Below, in pieces: positions 10,137-19,883 of a stretch of 60,132 bases of DNA (position 1 is its first letter; each line of letters begins with the position of its first letter). A model generated the notes under the pieces. The model ran no database searches and was not told the origin of the DNA. It saw only the letters and a program-made list of their open reading frames with translations. The stretch comes from Mesostigma viride (lineage: Eukaryota > Streptophyta > Mesostigmatophyceae > Mesostigmatales > Mesostigmataceae). Where the stretch lies: the NCBI GenBank assembly GCA_009746045.1, contig RPFO01002195.1, positions 1 to 60,132 on the forward strand. Reading direction: 5' to 3'. Both the position numbers and the translations under genes were made by a program.

Positions 10137-10514
10137 TCAGTTCCACGAGCCTCGCTCGATCGCACGGATGGCGTCGGCGATCTTCCGGCCCATCAACTCG
10201 GCCCCCTCGCCCCTCCCGCTCGGCCGGGGCACGGGATCGTTCTCCCTCGCGCCCCTCTCCGCGAACCGCTGCTCGAACCGGTTTTCCAGTCGGGGGTCGA
10301 ACTCGAGAGGCACGAACGGCAAGATGACGGGAGGCGCGGGGGACACGCTCGCCATGGCCTTCGCCGCCGTCGCGAGGTCGAGACCGAACGCGGCGGCCCA
10401 CCCCATCGGCGCCAGAGGACCCGGGTCCACCCCTACGGGCGTGGGGAGCGCGCTTTGTGGTAACGAGATCTGCGGTGACACGGCCCCGTCAAACGGAGCG
10501 CCCTCGAAGTCCGC
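10137..10514 (-). CDS. Viral hypothetical protein, Pro/Ala-rich
   Basis: The ATG at 10514 (MADFEGAPFDG) lies just after a TATAATG box; another Met lies three bases upstream. The product is 125 residues: a Pro-rich first half, a small hydrophobic middle (MGWAAAFGLDLATAAKAM) and a charged C-terminal helix (LMGRKIADAIRAIERGS). It is followed on the same strand, after 31 bases, by the gene starting at 10105. No family recognised. Confidence 0.5.
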   Translation of the reverse strand, partial: ADFEGAPFDGAVSPQISLPQSALPTPVGVDPGPLAPMGWAAAFGLDLATAAKAMASVSPAPPVILPFVPLEFDPRLENRFEQRFAERGARENDPVPRPSGRGEGAELMGRKIADAIRAIERGSWN

Positions 10515-10722
10515 CATCATTATACCGTACACAATGGAAAGAAAATTAGCCCCCGCCGAACGGCATCATGATGAAGGGGGCCCTCGCGTGATGCCGGCGA
10601 CGCCGGTGAGCGGCGCCGGAGTGACTCCTCTTGATGAACCTGCCCGTGGTCTTGCTCCGAAGCGGCATGATTGGTTTGGTATACACGAAGGACAGATTTT
10701 ATTTTGGACGGATGGGTATAAG

Positions 10723-11304
10723 ATGGACCGACTGTGGATCGCGATCATCGCATTGTCGATCGCCATCGCGTTCCTGATCCTCTATCTCGCGAGTCGCAGG
10801 CGACGCGGGAACGGGGCGCGGACCGTGACGCCGGACAAGATCGACCCGACGTACGCGGGCACCCCCTTGTTCCCCGTGTCGCGCGCCACCGGCGAGCAGT
10901 TCGCCGAGAAGAAGCGGGAGCACCGCGAGTTCCAGTGGAAGTCGGTGGACGGCGCGACGACGCGCTTGCGACTCGTGTCCGCCGACGGGAAACTCGGCCT
11001 GGTCGAGATCGTGTCGTCGCCCGAACAGTCGAACCACGTGCCCATCGAGGTGCAGCGGGCCAGCGGCGTGGGCGTGATGGACGCGGAGACGGCCGTACAA
11101 ACGATTCGCGACAAAAACGCGCCCGATTGGACGGTAGCTGGAGGGGGTCCGGTCGGCATGTCGTCCGCCTACGAGGACATGATGTACGTCGTCTTGAAGC
11201 GCGTCGACTCGACCGACCACAAACTGGTCCTGTTCCGCCCCGTCGTTGTAACCGAAAACAAGGCGTTCAAGGACGTGTCGTCCCGCCGACGGGAAGACGA
11301 GTAG
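10723..11304 (+). CDS. Viral N-anchored membrane protein
   Basis: This is an intact ORF of 193 residues. The ATG at 10723 follows GGGTATAAG, which favours it although the frame is open from 10168 across opposite-strand genes. The N-terminus is one uncleaved-type anchor (WIAIIALSIAIAFLILYLAS) followed by a basic cluster (RRRRGNG), predicting cytosolic or virion-internal placement of the rest. The C-terminal domain is mixed alpha/beta with no known motif. Similar single-anchor proteins lie at 2.6, 3.2 and 3.7 kb. Confidence 0.6.
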   Translation: MDRLWIAIIALSIAIAFLILYLASRRRRGNGARTVTPDKIDPTYAGTPLFPVSRATGEQFAEKKREHREFQWKSVDGATTRLRLVSADGKLGLVEIVSSPEQSNHVPIEVQRASGVGVMDAETAVQTIRDKNAPDWTVAGGGPVGMSSAYEDMMYVVLKRVDSTDHKLVLFRPVVVTENKAFKDVSSRRREDE

Positions 11305-11348
11305 AAAGGTCGGTCCGGCGGGATGTCATTGACGCACCAATCGCAACC

Positions 11349-11866
11349 ATGCTCGCGACTTCCGCATTCCAACACCCGACGCCCCGTCGTCTCCGCGCCT
11401 GTCCCCACGGGCGCGTGCCGTGGTGGACGTGCGCCCACTGCGTGTACCGCACCGAACCGGATCCCCCTTGCGACCCGGCCCCAAAGTCGAAGAAGAGCGG
11501 CTGCGTCCACGGGCGCAGCAAGAGGAGGTGTCGGGTGTGCACCCCCTCCTCCTACTGTCCGTGCGGGAAGTTCAAGTACAGCTGCCACGCGTGCAAGGGC
11601 TCCGCCTTGTGCGAACACGACAAACAACGATCCCGGTGCCGCGAATGTAAAGAGAAACGGACCGGCGGGAGCCAGATTTGCGCGCACCTCCGCCTGCGAG
11701 GCGAGTGCAGAGACTGTCGTCTACTCGGACAAGGGGCGGGGGACTGTGCGAGTGCGACCCCCCCAGGCGGCGGCGGCATTGCAAGGCCTGTCGCTCGCGA
11801 AACGAAACGCGCGACCGTGGTGTCGACGCAAAACAAGATGTGCATGAGTTGCCCGAGGGCGAATAA
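11349..11866 (+). pseudogene. Cys/His-rich zinc-repeat protein, frameshifted
   Basis: From the ATG at 11349 there are repeated short zinc-knuckle units of the form C-x-H-G-R...C-x2-C and C-E-H...R-C-x2-C, for example CEHDKQRSRCRECKEKR. At least six CxxC or CxH pairs occur in about 130 residues. Such arrays are common in giant viruses and protists and have no assigned function. Near 11745, in a five-G run, one added base continues the same pattern (CECDPPRRRRHCKACRSRN) to a stop at 11866. Uncorrected, the frame runs to 12086. The gene is followed by AATAAAGTTTATT and converges on the next gene. Confidence 0.6.
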
Positions 11867-11881
11867 AGATGCAAACATGAT

Positions 11882-11894
11882 AATAAAGTTTATT
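11882..11894. terminator. Palindromic AATAAA signal between convergent genes
   Basis: AATAAAGTTTATT reads as a poly(A)-type AATAAA on both strands and lies between the stop at 11866 and the convergent gene ending at 12031. The identical 13-mer recurs at 22611-22623, also downstream of a plus-strand gene facing a minus-strand gene. Confidence 0.5.
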
Positions 11895-12030
11895 TCCCAA
11901 TACCGACTCAACATCCATGCAATGAGGATCGTGCCCACTAAGTCCACAACTGCTACGTCTAAGATCCTGTACGCGTGCGCGCCCTCTCGGGGCGCTCCAA
12001 ACACGTCTTTCCACTCGCAAGCCATTCGTA

Positions 12031-13141
12031 CTATAGAGCCCGAGGATTATCCGCGAGCCGCACCCCTTTCACCCAATCGGCTTTGACGCCCTTGATCTTC
12101 TTGTCGGAAACGAACTCGATCCCGCTGGGCTCGAAGATGGCGCGCAGGTCCTCGACGGTCGTCCTCCCTTCCCGGCGTGCCATAGCGGGTCACCCAGAAA
12201 CTGGCCGAGGTAGGCCTTGCGGAAATCCTTCACTTTGGTGTACCCGTCCTTGCACAGGACGACGAGGGGGGACGCCAAGAACGCCTCCGCGTTCTCGAGG
12301 GTGGGCACGGCCGCGGGCGCCGCTTCTGACGCGCGCTCGGGGACGGCGGGGTCGGGACGGTCGGGCGCATCCTCGTCCTCGAACGTGCGCAGGGAGTCCC
12401 AGGGTGGCCAACGAGCCCTCTCGTGGAAGAAGTCCATCCGCCCGCGCTTGAAGTTCGGGTTCATGTCCCACACCTTGTCACTGAGTCTGCGGCGATGCTC
12501 GAGCATCCACCTCTTGACTTCCCGCGGCACGCGCGCCTTCTTCTGCGCCATGACGAGGAAGAGCGCGTGCAAGTGGCAGGTCTTGTACTTCTCCTCGGTG
12601 CCGAGATTCTCGACGCCTGTCCTGTCCAGCCTGTCGATGATCTCGTTGGTGAGCTCGTCCTTCACGCCGTCGCCCGCATACTTCATGAGCGCGCCCGCCA
12701 CCATCCCGAGACGCGTGCGGCCCTTGAAGACCGCGAAATCCGACAGGTCGAGGTCCGACATCACTCCGTTGGACACGACCCCGCGGTTGTCGTTGACGAA
12801 GAAACCGGTGGTCCGCTTCGTCCCGAGCCCACCGCCGCACGAGTACCCGTGCCGCTCGAAGAGCGCGTTCCAGAACCGCTTGTCCTGTTGGAACCGCGCC
12901 TCGTGGTCGTACCTGTCCCCCCCTTGTCCTCCATGAAATCGGAGAACGCCTCGAACACGCGCGCGGTCTTGGCCGTGTGCTCCGGCCCCTTGACGACGCG
13001 GTCCGTCTCGAGGAACTCGTGAAAGAGCCGCGCCAGACGCGTCTCCTCGTCCGTGAGAGATCGGTAAAGCGGCTCGTCGAGGGCCCGCAGCAGCTCGTCG
13101 ACGCGCGCGCGGTCATCCTCGGATGACCAGTCGGTCGCCAT
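12031..13141 (-). pseudogene. Viral hypothetical protein, two frameshifts
   Basis: Three frame segments form one protein of about 370 residues. The N-terminus is from the ATG at 13141 (MATDWSSEDDRARVDELLRA) to a six-G run near 12925. The middle is 12925 to 12150, containing RFWNALFERHGYSCGGGLGT and LGMVAGALMKYAGDGV. The C-terminus is 12150 to a TAG at 12031, containing DLRAIFEPSGIEFVSDKKIK. Each join needs one added G. The conserved look of all three segments (mixed alpha/beta, codon-position bias) argues that they were one gene. I do not recognise the family. Confidence 0.55.
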
Positions 13142-13502
13142 GTCGCTCGACGACGCGTGTCGGCTCGTCGCACTCATCCTGCTCGAAGGCGGACCCGACT
13201 CTCTTGATGGAGGAGGCGAGGAGGAGGATACGCCCCGCGACCTGCTCCGGAAACACCGACGACTTGAGAGCGATCTTCTCGATGGCCTCGTCCGCTGCCT
13301 CGACGCAGACTTCCAACACGTCCTTCCAGTCGCCTTCCGGAAACTTTTGCTTGCGAATAATTTGGCCGGCGATGACGACGTTCTTGCCCACGCAGTACTC
13401 GGCTACCTCGTCCTCGTCGATGGACACTCGCTCCAGAACGATTTCGTCGCACGCGGACAGGTGGCGGGTGTAGAAGTCGACGAGTCGCAGCGCACGTTCC
13501 AT
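13113..13502 (-). CDS. Viral hypothetical protein
   Basis: This is an intact ORF of 129 residues from the ATG at 13502, which has a TATAAATT box about 10 bases upstream. It has an acidic helical composition with YCVGKNVVIAGQIIRKQKFP near the centre. It overlaps the start of the next same-strand gene (13141) by 29 bases, as in compact viral genomes. No motif recognised. Confidence 0.55.
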   Translation of the reverse strand: MERALRLVDFYTRHLSACDEIVLERVSIDEDEVAEYCVGKNVVIAGQIIRKQKFPEGDWKDVLEVCVEAADEAIEKIALKSSVFPEQVAGRILLLASSIKRVGSAFEQDECDEPTRVVERHGDRLVIRG

Positions 13503-13580
13503 CCACCGACAAATTTATAGTATAGTGTATGTTCGATATTCGATGCGCGGAGGCCTCGCGAGGAGGCGAGACGGGGCTTT

Positions 13581-14288
13581 ATGGAGTCCGGAATCGTGTC
13601 GGCTCGAACCGCGACGACATCCCGCGCGCCCCGCGCAGACCGACACGTCGCGATCCCGTCCGTCCGCATGATGGACGGCTCGGATCGCACGGACCGCGTG
13701 CGAACGGTCGAGTGCGGATCGGCTCCTTGGAACAACTGTTTCTACCGCAGCGTCCTTGCGAGCCTGTACCCCGAGAGGTACCCCGCCCCGTCCACGAACG
13801 AACGGCTCTCCGTCGACGGATCCGATCTGCGCCGACGAGCGACCCGCGAACTGGCGAAGGATCCGCACCTCTTGCGACTGGGGTTGTCGTCTTCCGACCG
13901 GCCGCGCACCGCGCAAGAGTACCTGCAAGCGCACTGGGACCGCGAAATGGCGGACTCGCCGCAGATCGAGGCGACGGCGCGCGCGTTGCGTTCGCGGATC
14001 CTGGTCTACAACGACTACGGCCGCGGGGACGTGCGCGTGCACGAGTTCGGACGGCGGTACGCCGGCGGACCGGCGCGCGTCTACTACTACTTCGACCGCC
14101 TCGGAGGGCCGGACCAGTCGGGCCACTACCAGATGGCGCTGGCGCCCTCGCCCCCTCCCGCCGCGGTCAAACCGAAACGCGGACTGCTTACGACGCTGGG
14201 CACTCTGTTCGTGGACACGGACGGTGATCTCGATTACGAAGGACTACGCGAAAGTTTCAGCACAGGACTCATGTTTCGTGGGTTGTAA
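13581..14288 (+). CDS. OTU-like cysteine protease (divergent)
   Basis: The product is 235 residues. An OTU-type layout is visible: a catalytic Cys in a short hydrophobic helix (NNCFYRSVLASL, Cys53), a downstream LR helix, a W..E..ATARALRSRILVY segment matching the family's ALA-then-strand block, and a late His-aromatic (GHYQMAL, His182). The canonical DGDC is replaced by APWNNC, so it is divergent. OTU proteases cut ubiquitin chains; viral members remove host ubiquitin signals, and that is only inferred here. An alternative upstream ATG in another frame exists at 13529. The gene converges on the minus-strand gene ending at 14301. Confidence 0.55.
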   Translation: MESGIVSARTATTSRAPRADRHVAIPSVRMMDGSDRTDRVRTVECGSAPWNNCFYRSVLASLYPERYPAPSTNERLSVDGSDLRRRATRELAKDPHLLRLGLSSSDRPRTAQEYLQAHWDREMADSPQIEATARALRSRILVYNDYGRGDVRVHEFGRRYAGGPARVYYYFDRLGGPDQSGHYQMALAPSPPPAAVKPKRGLLTTLGTLFVDTDGDLDYEGLRESFSTGLMFRGL

Positions 14289-14300
14289 ACGCATCTTTAT

Positions 14301-14970
14301 TCATTCATGAACAAGCCCCGTTTCCGCATACTCGTGCACGTGTTCCCGGTCCAGTTCGGACCACCACCCCATATCCCACACGGGCGAAGACGGAGGGTCG
14401 CGGCCCTCGCGCCTGAACTTGGCGGTCAGGACGTTGTAACACTTGACGACGAACGAGTAGGACCGATTCGCGAAGTTCTTGTTCGACCCCAGACAATCGT
14501 ACAGCCGGTCCCGTATCCTGGCCATCTCCGATCGACTGACCCGCTTTCCGCGCCGGGCCAGCCCGTCGTGGATCTTTCCCCACAGGATCCAAAGCTTCTC
14601 CTCCTTCCTCCCCCTGGGCGTTTCGAGGGCGTCCACGCACTCCCGGTATCGCGCGGGAGACACGACCTTCAGGACGGCCTCCAGTTGCTCGTCCTCGCGG
14701 CCGTCGAACCGGCGACGGTCGCCGTCACTCTTTTGGCGGTACTTGAGTTCCGCGCGCACCTCCCTTTCGAGCGTCTTCGCGGGATTGATCTCCCAGTAGA
14801 TCTCGTCCATCTCGGGACAGACCCCGTGCCCGGTGGGCCAACTGCGGTCCAAGATGATGCGTAAGGCCAGAGGGGGCAGCGCCTGGAACATGACGCTCGG
14901 CGGACGCGGGGTCGAAACGGGAGCGAACGTCGTCCACTCGGTGGCAGGCTCCCACCCCGGGCTCGGCCAT
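14301..14970 (-). pseudogene. Viral hypothetical protein, one frameshift near its start
   Basis: The frame open from 14891 (MFQALPPLALRIILDRSW) to 14301 encodes 196 residues rich in charged helices (FVVKCYNVLTAKFRREGRD). Upstream, the same frame continues with protein-like sequence (EWTTFAPVSTPRPPSV) and reaches an ATG at 14970 (MAEPG) only if one G is removed from a four-G run near 14960. This is one of two breaks in the block where a base seems extra rather than missing. If the start is 14891 the gene is intact. Family unknown. Confidence 0.5.
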
Positions 14971-15044
14971 GCTCGGTAGCGTGTGGAGGGGAGCGACGTG
15001 GAGACGGACTTTATACGATCCCGTGAAACGACACGATCGATCGA

Positions 15045-15332
15045 TCACTTGCCTTTCTTTGCCTCCTCCTGCGTGGGCGCGCCCGTCTGTCCCGGGAATC
15101 GGGACAGCCACGACAGACGGACCGCGTCGGCCACCGTCGCCGGAGCGGACGGGATGCCCGTCGCCATGTCGTCGTACTTGCGCTTGGTTTCCTTCGTCCT
15201 GGCGACGTGCATCCCGCAACTTCTCGCCACGTGGTGAACACCGCGAGCATGGATCGCGCACGTCTTCCTCCCCGGCCTGGCTTCGTTCTTGCAGCGCCCG
15301 CCGTGCGTCACCGTCTTCCTCTTACACTTCAT
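15045..15332 (-). CDS. Small zinc-knuckle protein
   Basis: The product is 95 residues from the ATG at 15332. The N-terminus MKCKRKTVTHGGRCKNEARP followed by GRKTCAIHA gives the same C-x(n)-GxRC...C-x2-H pattern as the protein at 9077. A second Cys/His cluster (HHVARSCGMH) follows, then a basic region and a Pro/Gln tail. Its ATG overlaps the stop of the upstream same-strand gene (ATGA), suggesting tight packing. Zinc binding is inferred. Confidence 0.55.
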   Translation of the reverse strand: MKCKRKTVTHGGRCKNEARPGRKTCAIHARGVHHVARSCGMHVARTKETKRKYDDMATGIPSAPATVADAVRLSWLSRFPGQTGAPTQEEAKKGK

Positions 15333-15664
15333 CGTCCGTACAACGAGTTCAGAAAAAAACGCTGGGAGGGAACAGGGACGTTCGCGGCGAAGGCGGGACG
15401 CGCCTGGACGGGCGGCCACGGATACCTGGCGACGGCGCTCTGTGCTGCCGGGAACGCGTGGACGGGCGCGGTCGAGCGGAACGCGGCGGTCGACGCGAAC
15501 GCGGGACGGGACGGGATGTAGGCGGGTCCCGGCGCCGGCACGGGGTACCGCGGTATTGCGTTCTGCGCGACGGGGTGGGGAGGGGCCGTCCGCGGTCGTG
15601 CGGGGGCGCTCAGGGCGTCCGCGAACCGCTGGAGAGCGTACGCTCGCTGGGCCAACACGTGCAT
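15329..15664 (-). CDS. Pro/Ala-rich viral protein
   Basis: The product is 111 residues from the ATG at 15664 (MHVLAQRAYALQRFADALSA). After a short helix the chain is a degenerate Pro/Ala/Tyr repeat with units like IPRYPVPAPGPAYIPSRPAF, ending FFLNSLYGR. It is low complexity with no domain. Position and style suit a structural or linker protein; this is inference. Confidence 0.45.
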   Translation of the reverse strand: MHVLAQRAYALQRFADALSAPARPRTAPPHPVAQNAIPRYPVPAPGPAYIPSRPAFASTAAFRSTAPVHAFPAAQSAVARYPWPPVQARPAFAANVPVPSQRFFLNSLYGR

Positions 15665-15687
15665 CGACGCGGTTGATGTTGTGTGCG

Positions 15688-16416
15688 TTACGGGGGAACG
15701 CGCAAGGTTGGCAACTCGATGGTGGATAGCAACGCATCGAAATGGTTTACGCCATCGAAAAAAATGTAATACGGTTCGATCGTGCTCTCCCCGAGATCTG
15801 CTCTGTACGTGAACACCGTCGCGTACCGGGGGTTGCCTTTCTCGCGGCCGATGATCGTGATGTCGTTTCGGAGGAACCGCGCCGCAAGCGCGGCCACGTC
15901 GGTATTCGCCCACTTCTTCGGGGTCTGCAAAATATTCTTGATTTCCTTCTCGTTCTTATACTCGAATACCATTTTTCTCTCCTTTGCATCCTTAACGAAC
16001 TTTGGCAAATTCTCAAGCAAACTTTTCTTCAACCATTCCGCCTTTCCCTCCAAACCCTCCTCGTTGATCTTTTCGCCTCTTCTAAACGCCCGAATGAGAG
16101 AGATCGCGTAGAACAGACAGTCCCCGTCCCCGATCGTGTGTCGTTTGTATAATATCTGATGAACACTGTTCGGAACCTGAAACGGGAACGGAGCATCGAC
16201 ACCCTCCATCACCTCTGGATTGTACGTCTTATTCTTTGGCTCTTTGGTGGCGGGAATTTTATCAGGCAAGGGGTGTATCGCAGGGGTGTTGGACGGTTTT
16301 ACCGGTTCTTTCCTCGTGAGGTCTATCGAAAAAGTCCCGTACTGATTCACGCCGCCCAAGTCCGTGGGTTGGCCCCCCTCCCCCCCATTCGCCGGTCCGA
16401 GAGGTCGTTTGCCCAT
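15688..16416 (-). CDS. OTU-family cysteine protease (deubiquitinase-like)
   Basis: The product is 242 residues from the ATG at 16416. The diagnostic OTU block IGDGDCLFYAI places the catalytic Cys at residue 100. NTDVAALAARFLRNDITIIG is the typical WANTDVAALA-like helix-strand, and GVNHFDAL gives the catalytic His at 225. About 90 disordered, Pro/Lys-rich residues precede the domain. The family cleaves ubiquitin or ubiquitin-like chains. The coding sequence is less GC-rich than its neighbours and has no frameshift, which may mean a different origin within the viral genome. A second, divergent OTU-like gene lies at 13581. Confidence 0.85.
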   Translation of the reverse strand: MGKRPLGPANGGEGGQPTDLGGVNQYGTFSIDLTRKEPVKPSNTPAIHPLPDKIPATKEPKNKTYNPEVMEGVDAPFPFQVPNSVHQILYKRHTIGDGDCLFYAISLIRAFRRGEKINEEGLEGKAEWLKKSLLENLPKFVKDAKERKMVFEYKNEKEIKNILQTPKKWANTDVAALAARFLRNDITIIGREKGNPRYATVFTYRADLGESTIEPYYIFFDGVNHFDALLSTIELPTLRVPP

Positions 16417-16584
16417 CACCTTCGATCGCGACTGTAGTACCGCGTCCCGTTTTCGCGCTTTCGGATCAGGGTTTACGATAAATGTTTGTTGCGTGTTTAA
16501 AATGCGATTAAATTTAAACGTGGCGACCTCCTCGGGGGGTTGCTCGCATCCGCGGGGTTGCTCGCACCCGCCTTGCTAGCCCCC

Positions 16585-16775
16585 ACTTCCTTCGAAGGGT
16601 CCACCGGGAGTTGTGCCGGCCTTTCGTTGTCGTTCGCCCCCACTCCCTTCGAAGGCCCCCCCGGGGGAGCTGTGCCGACCTTTCGTTGCCTTTCGCCCCC
16701 ACTTCCTTCGAAGGGTCCACCGGGAGTTGTGCCGGCCTTTCGTTGCCTTTCGCCCTCACTTCCTTCGAACGAATC
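16585..16775 (-). repeat. Coding tandem repeat, 57-60-bp unit, four copies
   Basis: The anchor TTCGAAGG (last copy TTCGAACG) recurs at 16591, 16648, 16707 and 16764, spaced 57, 59 and 57 bases. The 59-bp unit contains the C/G run where one base seems missing; 60 would keep the frame. Each unit encodes 19-20 residues (SKEVGAKGNERPAQLPVDP type). Confidence 0.8.
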
Positions 16776-16789
16776 TCCCCCTCCTCGGC

Positions 16790-16857
16790 GGACGACGACG
16801 TGGTGGTCGATGACGACGTGGTGGTCGACGACGACGTGGTGGTCGACGACGACGTGC
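16790..16857 (-). repeat. 18-bp Ser/Thr codon repeat
   Basis: GTGGTCGACGACGAC-type 18-bp units repeat about three times and encode alternating SSS and TTT (period six residues) in the gene at 16497-18489. Confidence 0.75.
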
Positions 16858-18461
16858 CACTTCTCTTCCGCGCGTCACCTGGTGACGACGATTCCGACAG
16901 TTCATCAATCGCCGCGTCAGGATTTTCAGCTCGTAGTTTATCGAGATCGGATCCCTTAGGCACGAACATGAACCTAGTGATAATAGGTTTCGAGGGACCC
17001 GCCTCGACCTCCGCGCGCTCCAGGAGACGAGGGGAACGCCTCAGATCCGCGTCGGAGTTCCCGGCGCGGACGGAGGATTCGGAGTCGGTACTTGGGGCGA
17101 CCCGTTCTGCCCTACTAACGCCCGCGATTCGTTGCGCAACGGAACGCCACCCGCCCCCGAAGAACGTTTCTCCTCATACCACGCCCTATCCGACGAACCC
17201 TCAGATATGGCGGGAGGATAACGCGTCCGCGCTCGCTCCTCGTCGCGCGTGTTGCCCGTCGGAATTCGTTCGGGCTCGGACGCTACCCTACCAGACTGGA
17301 CCAGGTCGGGACGCGGGGGAGTGGGTATGAGGGTACGTGCGTGGTTTTCACGCACTTCACCACGCACTTTCTGCAACTCCTCCATCACCGCTTCTCTCGC
17401 GGTTTTATGTGCACGCACCATCTCTCGACTTGTGCTCTCGACAATTCTGTCGGTCGGGGAGAAAGTTCGCAACAGCTTAATCACTTGCTCGCAGGCCACG
17501 GCGAGATATTCGGTCATATCGACACTCAACGATCCGGGCTCGCCGCGTGAGCGCCGCTCTCGCACATCCGAAGGCGCCTCATCTCGCTTCCCCCACAGAG
17601 CCCCCGTGTCCTCTCGTGCCCTCTCCATATACGAGCGATCCCCCTTGGCCATCTCCGTCGACGCTACCGCTTTATCTTGCGCGTTCTTCAAATCCGTTAG
17701 ATACTTTGACCATTCATTTTCGCGACGCGGCTCGGAAGGACCCGACTCGGCCGTGCTATCACCGGTTCCCTCCTCGCCCCCTCCCGTGGATTGCCGTTTC
17801 CCCGACCCCTCCAAACGCGCGCCCGACCCTCCGGCCCCAGAACCGGCGTCCGATACGGCATCTGACATCGCCGAACGTCGCGCGGGAGAAGGACCCACCG
17901 CCATGCGCGCCAAAGTGTCCGCCACCTTCATGTCCAAGGGCGACACCCCCGCGCGCGTCCCTCCAGCCTTCGGACCCCCGGCGGACGTAGTTTGACCCGA
18001 CGACGAAGACTTGTCCGGCGCGCGCGCCGAGAGGCTCGTCAGGGCCTGTAGAACATCCTCCTCTTCCTCGTCCGGATAGGGATTGAGTCTAGAAGGACCC
18101 GGGGGGGCAACAACTTCCTTGCCCTTGTATTGCGGACCCCTGCCCTGCACTGACTGTTCCAACCGAGCCCTCGCGGCCTTAAGTTCCTCTTTCTTGCGTT
18201 CGAGCTTTTGTATTGCGTCATACCGACGTCTAATCCTGTCTTCCAACTTTACTGGGTGGTCGGCCCTTTGGACGGAATCCTCCCACTCCCACACGAGCTC
18301 CTGCAGTCGTTCAACTTCTTCTTCCAATTTTGGTATAGACTTGCCACTCGCGGCCCCTGTATTCACCTCCACGTCGCCTCCGCCGTCGTCCCTGTCCAGG
18401 CCGCCCGAATAAGCGCCGCCGCCTATGTCCTCACTCCTCGCGGCAGCGCTCGCCGATCGCG

Positions 18462-19883
18462 TCACAGGACCGGTGCCGCGAGGGGGCATTGATGAAGGGG
18501 GGTAGACGGCAATTCACCCCAATAGTATTCATACCGCCGCTTCTGTTTCTGAATTTGCGTTTGTATCCTTTCCCTCGTCAATTGCAATAGCCTTACGTTC
18601 TTATCTCGCCTATTACGCAGTGCATCCGCAAGGTCGGTCTCATTTTGGGCCAAATTACGCTCCAACCGAAGAATCTCATTCCAAGCTATGTTTTTGGCGC
18701 GTTCGTGTGCCGCGTCTGCGGCCTCATCCGGTGACTCTTGATATTTATCCTCAAACTTCCTCTTCATCTCTTGGATTTCGCGTTCTACATATGCCACCTG
18801 TTTTCGCAGATCAGCGGCCTTCGATCGTTTCGAGGTTCTACCCACTTCCCTCTGCAACAAGCGCAGATCGGCTTCCATAACGCGAATATCGTCCAAATCG
18901 TCATCTTTCGAGCTGTTATTAAGTCGACGCGAAGGTACCACGGCGCCGGAAGCAAATTTGCTAGGACGAAAATATTTATCATAATCCTCGAAAAAAAGAG
19001 TCCGGTTCTTCGGAATCTCTTTCGCGTCGGCGGGCTGTAAGTCGTCTGCCAACGGTTTCCTTTCTCTCGGACCGACCCAATACAACCGCCCAGAATATTT
19101 TCCCTCAACAAAACCAGATTTCCGTTCTTGGACCCGATGGCAGGAGGTCGTTGTCTGTTGGCCGTCGCGACGGTAGTCGTACGCGTGCCTCGACGCGAAG
19201 GTGGCGCTGGAGTGCCCGCCGCGACGGCCGGCTGATTGGACGGTGGTGCGGCGCGGGCAGAGGTGCCTGGGGCGTTCGTTGGGCGAGAGGGTCCCGCCGC
19301 CGCCGCCCCCGCCGCCTCTGCCACCTTCTCTGCGTCACGCGATCCACGGGCAGGCGCCTCCTGCTCCCAATTCCTTCGATACACACGCCTAGCCTGTCCG
19401 AGCCATTCTTTGACAACTTTGAGCAATTTTTTTTTGTACAACATCTCCTCCCGCGGCAACCCCCTCGCAATCTCTCCTGTCCACGTCTCGATATCAACCT
19501 CTGCCATATGAATTTGTCCATCGCGTCCTTCTTATAATTCGCCAGTTCCGCCGCCGTCATACCGCTCCCCTTTAGCATCTGCTTCCGGCTCCTCTGACCG
19601 TCCGCCTCCTCCTCCGCCTCCTCGACCGTGTCCTTCGTGTAGTACCCCCATCGCCGCAACTGCGACTTGGCCTGGCATTGGGAGTACGTCCCGATATTGC
19701 CGCCGTGCCCGCCGCAATACGGTTTCCCTGTCGCGGCACCGGACGGTAACGGCGGACGTCGCTCGTTTTCACCAAGTTTGATCTCATGACGGCCATACAT
19801 TCGAAATTGGCGCCGCTTCTGACAATACCCTGATCCGCGCCGGTACGCAAGTCTCGGAATCCGCAATAGTTATTCTCCGTCAT
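18462..19883 (-). pseudogene. Viral coiled-coil protein with Cys-rich N-terminus, three frameshifts
   Basis: The ATG at 19883 follows GTAGTATATC. Four frame segments join with one added base each, near 19830, 19510 and 19085. The N-terminus (MTENNYCGFRDLRTGADQG) leads into a basic Cys-containing region (YCGGHGGNIGTYSQCQAK), then a helical segment (WTGEIARGLPREEML), an Ala/Pro-rich linker and a long coiled coil (LRKQVAYVEREIQEMKRKFE) ending at 18462. The total would be about 470 residues. Its last 28 bases overlap the start of the next gene. The N-terminal cysteines might bind zinc. No family recognised. Confidence 0.5.

Larger units (their letters stand above)
16497..18489 (-). pseudogene. 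Coiled-coil, Ser-rich viral protein with tandem repeats, two frameshifts
   Basis: The ATG at 18489 (MPPRGTGPVTRSASAAARSE) opens a long charged protein with a coiled coil (IPKLEEEVERLQELVWEWED), a Gly/Ser-rich middle and a helical segment (VDMTEYLAVACEQVIKLLRT). As written it stops at 17041. One added base near 17065 joins the next frame (GPSKPIITRFMFVPKG), which carries a Ser/Thr repeat and four 19-20-residue repeats (SKEVGAKGNERPAQLPVDP). A second added base near 16660 keeps the repeats in frame to a stop at 16497. The repaired product would be about 660 residues. Its start overlaps the upstream gene's end. No family recognised. Confidence 0.5.

Noticed and set aside
10168-10722. Upstream extension of the membrane protein at 10723
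   Set aside because: The open frame only mirrors two minus-strand genes; the TATAAG next to the ATG at 10723 and the membrane anchor fix the start.
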